Of a stretch of DNA of 64,000 nucleotides, positions 31,900-38,848 are shown in pieces; position 1 is the first letter of the stretch; every line of letters begins with the position of its first letter. The DNA lies in assembly GCF_021462265.1 (NCBI RefSeq), contig NZ_JAJONF010000012.1:62001-126000 (forward strand). Direction: 5' to 3'. Under the pieces are notes generated by a model. The model was not told the DNA's origin, did not search any database, and saw only the letters and a list, made by a program, of their open reading frames with translations. The stretch is from Streptomyces shenzhenensis (lineage in GTDB: Bacteria; Actinomycetota; Actinomycetes; Streptomycetales; Streptomycetaceae). The translations under genes were made by a program, and so were the position numbers.

Positions 31900-33297
31900 T
31901 CAGGTGACCCGAAGCGACCGGAGTATGCCATCCGTGGTGCTCTTGTCGACGGCGCCCTTCTGCCGTACCTGCACGTACACCTGGGGCCGGCTGTCCCCGC
32001 CGGCCGGACCGAGGGCCGCCTCCTGGATCGAGCCGCCCGCGCCGGAACAGCCGCTCCAGCTGCGGACCTGCCCCTTCCAGTCGCTGCTGGTGAAGGCGCG
32101 GCTGCCGTCGTAGTGGCAGCCGGAGTGACTCAGGGCGTTCACCTTCGCGGTGACGTTCCCGTGCGCGCTCACGCCGATGAACACGCCGTTCACCGCGGCT
32201 GACAGGTCCTGCCACTCCGACACGTCGTCGGCGACCTCCAGGCCGGGCTCGTGCCCGGCGGTCAGCCCCAGGGCCTGCGGATTCCAGCCCGAGTCGCGCA
32301 GCTCGCCCGCCCAGCCGGACGGCACCTCGGCCGTCACCCGCCCGGTGGAGTCGGCGACCCGCGTCCCGTCCCCCGCCGCCCCGCCCCGGTCGATCATCGT
32401 GACCGCGAGTGCCGTGCCCCCCGCGGCGAGGACCGCGGCGACGGTCAGGGTGACCGCGTTGAGCCGCCTGCGGACACCGTCCAGCCGCCCCGGCCGACGG
32501 GCCGCCGCGGCCGCCGCCAGCCGGTCCAGCTCGTCCGCGAAGGCCTGCGCGGACGGCCAGCGCCGCTGCCGGTCCGGCTCCAGGGCCCGCATCAGTGCCC
32601 GCTGCACGTCGTCCCCGAGGTCCGGCCGCAGCCGCTCCGGCCGGACGACCTGCCCGGGTGCCGCCGGCACCGTCCCGGTCACCAGCTCGTAGCCGACCGC
32701 GCCCAGCGCGTACACGTCGGCGCGGGCGTCGATGCCCTCGCCGGGCCGGGCCTGCTCCGGCGGCTGGTACCCCGCCGAACCGGCCGCCAGCGTGAGCCCC
32801 GACGCCTGCGCCAGGCTCTTCGCCAGCCCGAGGTCGGCCAGCAGCACCCGGCGGGTGCCGTCCTGCGCGGTGCGCAGCAGCACGTTGGTCGGCTTGATGT
32901 CCCGGTGCACGATCCCCGCGCTGTGCAGGTCCGCCGCGCCGCGCGCCGCCAGCGCGGTCAGCCGCAGCGCGTCGGGCACCGGCAGCGGGCCCGCCCCGAG
33001 CAGGTCGGCGAGGGTGCCGGCGTCGGCGTACTCCATGACGAAGTACGGCCGCCCGTCCGGGAGCTCGCCGATGTCGTAGACCTGCACCACGCGCTTCGAG
33101 TCGGCCCGCCGCAGCAGCCGCGCCTCGGACAGGAAACGATCGTGGACGTCGAGGCGATGGGACCAGTTGTCGGCGAGCACCTTCACCGCCACCGGGGCGT
33201 CCAGCTGGTCGTCGTGGGCGAGCCAGACCGTCCCGAAGGCACCGGTGCCCAGGCGCTGTTCGAGGCGATAGCGGCCGATCCGCTCCAGGGGTTGCAT
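31900..33297 (-). CDS. Serine/threonine protein kinase, membrane-anchored
   Basis: 465 aa from ATG 33297; the frame extends upstream but only as a shadow of the divergent sigma gene. Kinase domain about 8-265: Gly loop LGTGAFGTVW, Lys in VAVKVLA, catalytic HRDIKPTNVLL, and DLG in place of DFG (LLADLGLAK). A membrane helix lies near 295-315 (VTLTVAAVLAAGGTALAVTM), followed by an extracellular domain of about 150 residues with three Cys (SHSGCHYDG, WSGCSGAGG). It should be a PASTA-less receptor kinase. Divergent from the ECF gene by 46 bp. Confidence 0.93.
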   Translation of the reverse strand: MQPLERIGRYRLEQRLGTGAFGTVWLAHDDQLDAPVAVKVLADNWSHRLDVHDRFLSEARLLRRADSKRVVQVYDIGELPDGRPYFVMEYADAGTLADLLGAGPLPVPDALRLTALAARGAADLHSAGIVHRDIKPTNVLLRTAQDGTRRVLLADLGLAKSLAQASGLTLAAGSAGYQPPEQARPGEGIDARADVYALGAVGYELVTGTVPAAPGQVVRPERLRPDLGDDVQRALMRALEPDRQRRWPSAQAFADELDRLAAAAAARRPGRLDGVRRRLNAVTLTVAAVLAAGGTALAVTMIDRGGAAGDGTRVADSTGRVTAEVPSGWAGELRDSGWNPQALGLTAGHEPGLEVADDVSEWQDLSAAVNGVFIGVSAHGNVTAKVNALSHSGCHYDGSRAFTSSDWKGQVRSWSGCSGAGGSIQEAALGPAGGDSRPQVYVQVRQKGAVDKSTTDGILRSLRVT

Positions 33298-33343
33298 ACG
33301 ACTATCATGCCTGTCCTGAGATCGACTTCGAGGGGGACCTCCC

Positions 33344-33892
33344 GTGCCGGACGCCGCGCTGACCGAAGACCTCGCCCGGCGGGCCGCGGCCGGCGACCAG
33401 GTGGCCCTGAACCAGCTGCTCTCCGAGGTCTGGCCCGACGTCGTACGACGCTGCGGGCGGTTCCTGCCGTGCCGGGAGGACGCCGAGGAGGCGGCCCAGG
33501 ACGTGCTGCTCCAGATCTCCCGGAAGATCTCCACGTTCGAGGGCCGCAGCCGCTTCAGCACCTGGCTGTACACGGTCGTCGCCAACTGCGCCCGGCAGAA
33601 GTACCGGGACCTGAAACGACGGGCGGCGGAGCAGCCGGCGGCCATCGAACCGGCCGAGCACGTCGACCCGCGGACGACGAGTGTGATCGCGGGGTCCCGG
33701 ATCGATCTGCTGGAGGCGCTGGACCGGCTGGAGCGGGAACATCCGCAGCTGGTCGCGCCGCTCGTCTACCGGGACATCTGCCAGCTGGACTACGCCGAGG
33801 TCGCCGAGCGGGTGGGGATCCCGCTGGGCACGCTGAAGTCCCGGCTGCACGAGGCACGCAAGCAGGTCCGGCCGTGGCTGAGTGCGCCGTGA
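33344..33892 (+). CDS. ECF RNA polymerase sigma factor
   Basis: 182 aa from GTG 33344 (AGGGGGA upstream). Region 2 covers about 28-95 (EDAEEAAQDVLLQISRKI, FEGRSRFSTWLYTVVANCAR) and region 4 about 120-175 (ALDRLEREHPQLVAPLVYRD, YAEVAERVGIPLGTLKSRLH). The acidic residues of region 2.2 are present, unlike the kinase-activated ECF43 type, so direct phosphorylation control is less likely. No anti-sigma gene is adjacent; instead the Ser/Thr kinase is divergent 46 bp away and may be its partner. Confidence 0.93.
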   Translation: MPDAALTEDLARRAAAGDQVALNQLLSEVWPDVVRRCGRFLPCREDAEEAAQDVLLQISRKISTFEGRSRFSTWLYTVVANCARQKYRDLKRRAAEQPAAIEPAEHVDPRTTSVIAGSRIDLLEALDRLEREHPQLVAPLVYRDICQLDYAEVAERVGIPLGTLKSRLHEARKQVRPWLSAP

Positions 33893-33991
33893 CAGCGCCG
33901 TGACAGCAGAAAGGGCCGCACGTCGGCGGCCCGGAGGAAACACAGGGCGAGGAGGTCTTCTCCTTGCCCTTCTTAACGTATAGCGCACTGG

Positions 33992-34011
33992 GGGGCTTGC
34001 GGCAAGGCCCC
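33992..34011 (+). promoter_or_regulatory. Rifamycin-associated element (RAE)
   Basis: GGGGCTTGCGGCAAGGCCCC, inside a slightly longer GGGGGG...CCCCCC inverted repeat (33990-34013), matches the RAE described upstream of rifamycin-inactivating genes in actinomycetes, as I remember it. A TATAGC (33980-33985) just upstream could be the -10 box. It lies 60 bp before the glycosyltransferase start. Confidence 0.85.
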
Positions 34012-34071
34012 CCTGGTCCCGCAGAATCGCTGGCCGAAGCCAGGAACCACGGTATTTGGGGGATGTGCGAC

Positions 34072-35271
34072 GTGCGTGTGCTGTTGATGGGATATGGGTC
34101 GCGCGGCGATGTCGAACCGCTCGCGGGACTCGCGGTGGCGCTGCGGAGGCTCGGCGCCGAGGCCCGGGTGTGCGCCCCGCCGGACGAGGAGTTCGCGGAG
34201 CTGCTGGGCCGTGCGGGCGTGCCGCACGTGCCGTTCGGGCCGTCGGTGCGCGCGCTGGTGACCCGGCCGAAGCCGGCACCGCAGGACGCGTTCAAACTCG
34301 CGCCCGAGCTGGTCGCCGCGCACTTCGGGACGGTCGCCCCCGCAGCCGAGGGGTGCGACGCGCTGGTGGCGAGCGGTCTGATGCCGGCCGGCGCGCGGTC
34401 GGTGGCCGAGAAGCTGGGCATCCGCTACGTGCTGGCCTGCTTCCACACGGCCGGGCTGCCGTCCTCGCGGTTCCCGCCGGCCGCCCGGCCGGGCCGCCCG
34501 GCCCCTGCCGACGCCGACCTGCCGACGCTGTGGAAGGCGGACGCCGAGCGGGTGAACGCCCTGTACGGGGAGGCACTCAACACGCACCGGGCCGCGCTCG
34601 GCCTGCCCCCGGTGGACAACGTCCGTGACCACGTCCTCACCGACCGGCCGTGGCTGGCGGCCGACCCGGGGCTGGCCCCCTGGCAGGACATGACGGATCT
34701 CGACCTCGTGCAGACCGGCGCGTGGCTGCTGCCGGACGAACGCCCGCTCCCGGCCGAGCTGGTGGCTTTCCTGGAGGCCGGCGCTCCGCCGGTGTACGTG
34801 GGCTTCGGCAGCATGGTCATGCGCGGCGCGCCGGACACCGCCCGGGTGGCCGTCGAGGCGGTGCGCGCCCAGGGCCGCCGGGTGCTGGTCGGGCGCGGCT
34901 GGGCGGACCTCGCCCCGGCCGACGGCGCCGACTGCTTCGCCGTCGGCGAGGTCAACCACCAGGCGCTGTTCCGCCGGGTCGCCGCCGTCGTCCACCACGG
35001 GGGCGCGGGCACCACGACGACGGCCGCCGTGGCCGGTGTGCCCCAGGTGATCGTCCCCCAGATCGTGGACCAGCCGCACTGGGCGGCCCGGGTGGCCGCG
35101 CTGGGCATCGGCGCGGCCCACGACGGCCCGGTCCCGACCGTGGAATCGCTCTCGGCCGCGCTCGCGACCGCCCTCACCCCCGGCACCCGGGACCGTGCGG
35201 CCGCCGTCGCCGGCACGATGCGCACCGACGGAGCGACCGTGGCCGCGCGCCTGCTCCTCGACGGCGCCTGA
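34072..35271 (+). CDS. rgt: MGT-family glycosyltransferase, probable rifamycin glycosyltransferase
   Basis: 399 aa from GTG 34072, which gives the family start MRVLLMGYGSRGDVEPLAGL with GGGGG 9 nt upstream; ATG 34063 is also possible. GT-B fold. The C-terminal donor site is the UDP/TDP-sugar motif VVHHGGAGTTTTAAVAGVPQ followed by VPQIVDQPHWA. The protein is of the type that glucosylates the ansa chain of rifamycins. The RAE directly upstream and the HelR gene downstream support that role; without them it would be called only a macrolide-type glycosyltransferase. Confidence 0.82.
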   Translation: MRVLLMGYGSRGDVEPLAGLAVALRRLGAEARVCAPPDEEFAELLGRAGVPHVPFGPSVRALVTRPKPAPQDAFKLAPELVAAHFGTVAPAAEGCDALVASGLMPAGARSVAEKLGIRYVLACFHTAGLPSSRFPPAARPGRPAPADADLPTLWKADAERVNALYGEALNTHRAALGLPPVDNVRDHVLTDRPWLAADPGLAPWQDMTDLDLVQTGAWLLPDERPLPAELVAFLEAGAPPVYVGFGSMVMRGAPDTARVAVEAVRAQGRRVLVGRGWADLAPADGADCFAVGEVNHQALFRRVAAVVHHGGAGTTTTAAVAGVPQVIVPQIVDQPHWAARVAALGIGAAHDGPVPTVESLSAALATALTPGTRDRAAAVAGTMRTDGATVAARLLLDGA

Positions 35272-35370
35272 GCCGTACACACGGCCACCGTGGCCCCTCC
35301 GTGCGGGGCGCGGGGGCCGTATCGATCCGCGGCGCCGCCGCGTGGGCGCGACCGGTCCCGACGGCCCCGC

Positions 35371-35500
35371 GGTCCCGCCCGGCCGCAGCCCGCCGCGAGC
35401 CCCTGACAGCAGTCCCGACGGTCCCGCCCGGCCGCAGCCCGCCGAGAACCCCTGACAGCGGTCCGGTTCGGGCCGCAGCCCGCCACGAGCCTTGACGACG
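35371..35500. repeat. Degenerate tandem repeat, about 40-49 bp unit, three copies
   Basis: The unit begins GGTCCCGCCCGGCCGCAGCC and ends near CCCTGACAGC. Copies start at 35371 (49 nt), 35420 (40 nt) and 35460 (diverged). They fill most of the gap between the glycosyltransferase and helR genes. The remaining non-coding DNA, 35272-35370, shows nothing else. Confidence 0.7.
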
Positions 35501-35517
35501 GTCGTCGTCCCGCCCCC

Positions 35518-35558
35518 CTGTTCGTCCCACACCTCTGTTCGTCCCCCCTGTTCGTCCC
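35518..35558. repeat. Three copies of CTGTTCGTCCC
   Basis: The 11-mer CTGTTCGTCCC occurs at 35518, 35535 and 35548, with start-to-start spacings of 17 and 13 bp, about 65 bp before the helR start. It may be decayed repeat DNA or a binding array. Confidence 0.6.
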
Positions 35559-35621
35559 GTCCCTCCGGACGCCCTGCCGTACGTGCCCGCCGCCGCGCGG
35601 CCTCCCCACGGAGCTGATGCA

Positions 35622-37847
35622 TTGAACCCCCTGACCACCAGCGCCTTCGACCTGCCCGAAGGCCTCTCCGCCAAGGCCGACCCGGCCCTGATCGCCGACG
35701 ACGAGCGGCACCTGGCCGCCGTCGCCGAGTGCCTCGCGCAGTCGATCGCCGAGCTGGCCGACCGCCTCGAAACCGAGCTCAGGGCGCCGGGCGGCACCGG
35801 CCGGGCGGCGATGGACCGGGACGCCGAGGTCCACCGGCTGAGCGGACGGCTGCGCACCCTGCGCCGCTTCGGCCTGGACCTCTGCCTGGGACGCATGGTC
35901 GGCGCCGACGACCCCGGACCCGTGTACATCGGCCGGCTCGGCCTCACCGACGGCACGGGCCGCCGGCTGCTGATCGACTGGCGGTCACTGGCGGCCGAGC
36001 CGTTCTTCGCGGCGACCCACGCCGACCCGATGGGGCTGCGCAGCCGCCGCAGGTACCGCTGGCGGGACGGCCGGATCAGCGACTACTGGGACGAGGTGTT
36101 CACCGCCGACGGGCTCGACGGCCACGCCGCGCTCGACGACCAGTCCGCGTTCATCGCCAGCCTGGGCGCCGACCGGTCGGAGCGGATGCGCGACGTGCTC
36201 GCCACCATCCAGGCCGACCAGGACGCCATCATCCGCGCGGGCTCCCGGGGCGCCCTGGTCGTGGACGGCGGCCCGGGCACCGGCAAGACGGTCGTCGCCC
36301 TGCACCGCACGGCCCACCTCCTGTACTCCGACCCGCGTCTCGGCCACCGGCGCGGCGGAGTGCTGTTCGTCGGCCCGCACCGGCCCTACCTGAACTACGT
36401 CCGCGACGTCCTCCCGAGCCTCGGTGAGGAGGGCGTGCAGACCTGCGTCCTGCGGGACCTCGTCGACGAGGGCGCCGCCGCGGCGGTGGAGGCCGACCCG
36501 GAGGTGGCCCGCCTGAAGTCGTCGGCGGACATGGTGCGGGCGATCGAGACGGCCGTCCGCTTCTACGAGGAGCCCCCCGCCCGGGGCATGACGGTCACCA
36601 CCGACTGGGCCGACCTGCGGCTGAGCGCCGACGACTGGGCCGACGCGTTCCGGGCACCGGGCCCGGGCACCCCGCACAACGAGGCACGCGAGCAGATCTG
36701 GGAGGAACTGGCCGACATCCTGCTGGGCAAGTACGACGGCGACGACGTCCCGCCAGAGGAGTTCCGCAGGTCGCTGCGCGAGGACACGGAGCTGGCCGAC
36801 ACCCTGAACGGCGCGTGGCCGCTGCTGGAGGCGACCGACCTGGTCTCCGACCTGTGGTCGGTGCCCGCCTATCTGCGGATGTGCGCCCCGTGGCTGGACC
36901 GCGACGAGGTCCGGCTGCTGCAGCGCGCGGAGCCGCGGGCCTGGACGGTCTCCGACCTGCCGCTGCTGGACGCGGCCCGGCAGCGGCTCGGCGACCCGCA
37001 GGCGGCGCGGCGCAGACAGCGGCACGAGGCCGTCCTCGCGGCCCAGCGCGAGCGCATGGCGCAGGTCGTCGACAACCTGATCGGGGCCGCCGCCGACTCC
37101 GGCGCCGACGGGGACGACGGGGAGGGCCTGGTGAGGATGCTCCGCGGCGAGGACGCCAAGGTCAGCCTGGTCGACGAGTCCGAACTGCCCGTCCCGGCCC
37201 CCGGTCTTCTGGCCGGCCCGTTCGCGCACATCGTCGTCGACGAGGCCCAGGAACTCACCGACGCGGAATGGCAGATGCTGCTGCTGCGCTGCCCGTCCCG
37301 CAGCTTCACCATCGTCGGGGACCGCGCCCAGGCACGGCACGGGTTCCCCGAGACCTGGCAGGAACGGCTGGCCCGGGTCGGGTTCGACCGCGTCGGCCTG
37401 GCCTCGCTCAGCATCAACTACCGCACCCCGCGCGAGGTCATGGCGCAGGCGGAGCCGGTCATCCGGGCCGTGCTCCCGGACGCCAACGTGCCGACCTCGA
37501 TCCGCGGCTCGGGCCTGCCCGTGGTCCACGGATCCGTGGCGGAGCTCGACGGCATCCTCGGCGGCTGGCTCGCCGCCCACGCCGAGGGCGTCGCCTGCGT
37601 GATCGGCGATCCCCGCTTCACACCGGCGTCCCGGATCAGCTCGCTCACTCCGGAGCTGGCGAAGGGACTCGAATTCGACCTGGTCGTCCTTGTCGACCCG
37701 GACAGGTTCGGCACGGGCGTCGCGGGCGCTGTCGACCGCTATGTCGCGATGACCCGCGCGACCCGGCAACTGGTCGTCCTGACGAGCGACCAGGACGAGG
37801 ACCGACCGGGACGAGCGACCGGGACGTCGGCCGGGGCGAGCGACTGA
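35622..37847 (+). CDS. helR: HelR-type RNA polymerase-recycling motor ATPase (HelD-like)
   Basis: 741 aa from TTG 35622, giving MNPLTTSAFDLPEG with GGAG 8 nt upstream; a GTG at 35583 lacks a ribosome site. It is a UvrD/Rep-type superfamily 1 ATPase. Walker A is GGPGTGKTVVALH (near 220), Walker B VVDEAQELTD, motif III-like FTIVGDRAQARHGF, motif IV SINYRTPREV, motif VI YVAMTRATRQLVVL. The N-terminal HelD arm is predicted helical. HelR displaces rifamycin from RNA polymerase and recycles stalled enzyme, giving tolerance. The nearest RAE is upstream of rgt, 1.6 kb away; I found none directly in front of helR. Confidence 0.9.
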   Translation: MNPLTTSAFDLPEGLSAKADPALIADDERHLAAVAECLAQSIAELADRLETELRAPGGTGRAAMDRDAEVHRLSGRLRTLRRFGLDLCLGRMVGADDPGPVYIGRLGLTDGTGRRLLIDWRSLAAEPFFAATHADPMGLRSRRRYRWRDGRISDYWDEVFTADGLDGHAALDDQSAFIASLGADRSERMRDVLATIQADQDAIIRAGSRGALVVDGGPGTGKTVVALHRTAHLLYSDPRLGHRRGGVLFVGPHRPYLNYVRDVLPSLGEEGVQTCVLRDLVDEGAAAAVEADPEVARLKSSADMVRAIETAVRFYEEPPARGMTVTTDWADLRLSADDWADAFRAPGPGTPHNEAREQIWEELADILLGKYDGDDVPPEEFRRSLREDTELADTLNGAWPLLEATDLVSDLWSVPAYLRMCAPWLDRDEVRLLQRAEPRAWTVSDLPLLDAARQRLGDPQAARRRQRHEAVLAAQRERMAQVVDNLIGAAADSGADGDDGEGLVRMLRGEDAKVSLVDESELPVPAPGLLAGPFAHIVVDEAQELTDAEWQMLLLRCPSRSFTIVGDRAQARHGFPETWQERLARVGFDRVGLASLSINYRTPREVMAQAEPVIRAVLPDANVPTSIRGSGLPVVHGSVAELDGILGGWLAAHAEGVACVIGDPRFTPASRISSLTPELAKGLEFDLVVLVDPDRFGTGVAGAVDRYVAMTRATRQLVVLTSDQDEDRPGRATGTSAGASD

Positions 37848-37853
37848 CTGAGC

Positions 37854-37952
37854 AGGTCCCTGGCCGCCGGCGGGCGTTCGCTGGTCTTCGTCACCGCCGA
37901 GACCGTCGACGCGCGCGGCGTGGTGGTGCCCGATGCCGAGCACCTCGTCTCA
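37854..37952 (+). pseudogene. Fragment of a glycoside hydrolase family 2 C-terminal domain
   Basis: The frame reads RSLAAGGRSLVFVTAETVDA then RGVVVPDAEHLV. This matches the beta-galactosidase-type Ig-like strand pattern (ADGRDLxYVTVExxDxxGxxVPxA). Neither end of a GH2 gene is present. It is about 30 codons of leftover sequence joined directly to the toxin-antitoxin remnant and starting right after helR. Confidence 0.5.
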
Positions 37953-38004
37953 CGCCGCCGAGTTCCCCGAGGACGAGCCGCCCGCGAAGGGCGAGGCCGC
38001 CTGA
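37933..38004 (+). pseudogene. 3' remnant of an antitoxin gene
   Basis: 23 codons (MPSTSSHAAEFPEDEPPAKG then EAA, stop at 38002) end six bases before the toxin-like frame. The acidic Pro/Glu-rich tail is typical of antitoxin C-termini coded just before Fic/Doc-like toxins. It lacks a DNA-binding domain, so the gene is truncated. Confidence 0.4.
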
Positions 38005-38009
38005 CCCGT

Positions 38010-38384
38010 GCCGCCGGTCATCCACATCGACGTGCCCTGGCTGCTCCGGCGCCACGAGGAAGTCATGCCGGGGCGGCCCGCCGTCAACGACTTCTCCGCG
38101 CCGGTCGCCGCCGTCGCCCGAAACGGGCCGATCCGCCCCGGCTCGGCGTGGACTCCGACGCGGCCCGGCGGGCCGCCGCGCTGCCGCACACCCTCGCCCC
38201 GCTCAAGCCGCTGCCCTCGGCCGACGCCAGGTTCGCCGGTGCGACCGCCGTGGCCTACCTGTACGTCAGCGGCGTCGGCATCGACCCGGCTTACGGCGCT
38301 CTCGTCGACCTCACCCGCGACCTGATGAGCGGCGAGGCCGACGTCTACGCGGCGGCGGACCGGCTCCGTTCCTGGCAGCTCTGA
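38010..38384 (+). pseudogene. Frameshifted Fic/Doc-type toxin component
   Basis: Two frames complement each other. The frame from GTG 38010 gives VPPVIHIDVPWLLRRHEEVM followed by PGRPAVNDFSAPVAAVARNG. Near 38130-38145 the continuation jumps to another frame, giving LGVDSDAARRAAALPHTLAP and FAGATAVAYLYVSGVGIDPA up to TGA 38384. The joined product resembles small actinomycete proteins annotated as toxin components of Fic/Doc systems. The frameshift means no intact protein is made unless the sequence contains an error. Confidence 0.55.
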
Positions 38385-38848
38385 CACCTGCCCGGACGCG
38401 CAGGCGAGTCGCCCCGGCGCCTCAGGGCCGCCGGCCGAGGGCGGGAGGAACGGGGCCGGCGGCCTGCTACGCACGAAAGAGCCGCCGTTTCGCGCGGGGC
38501 CTCGCGAGGAGGGCCGGACATCAGTGGACCACCCGTGCGGGCGGGCCGGGAGCGTGCGTGCGGGGCCGGCGCGGGCGTGCGGTTCACACGGGGTGCGCGG
38601 AAAGGTGAATGGGGCCATGAAGGGGCAATAGCCACCGCTGCCTTTCTGACTTTCTGTCAACGCCGTCGATGTCGTACGGGTGCCTTGTTGCTTGTGTGAG
38701 ACTTGTGCGAGGGTGAATACCCGCGCGGGGTAATGGCCGGGGATCATTTCGGCAGTTGGGGAAGGCGACCGACACCGCGTCGGCGAATTCCCGCTCCCCG
38801 CAGGCGCACCGAAGAGGTACGCACCATCGCACCAAAGGAATCCGCTCC
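38385..38848 (+). promoter_or_regulatory. Regulatory region of the second sigma-lectin gene
   Basis: 464 bp without a supported gene. It contains CTGACTTTCTGTCAA (38646-38660), similar to the inverted repeat before the first paralog. A two-part motif, CCTTGTT (38683-38689) plus TGTGCGAGGGTG (38704-38715), is separated by exactly 14 nt. Confidence 0.5.

Noticed and set aside
33974..33976. TTA codon in the glycosyltransferase gene
   Set aside because: The TTA lies upstream of the chosen start (34072) and of the RAE, so it is not translated.
35985..37943. 652-codon minus-strand frame opposite helR
   Set aside because: It is antisense to a gene with all ATPase motifs. Its low-complexity Val/Gly/Asp composition is typical of the reverse complement of high-GC coding DNA.
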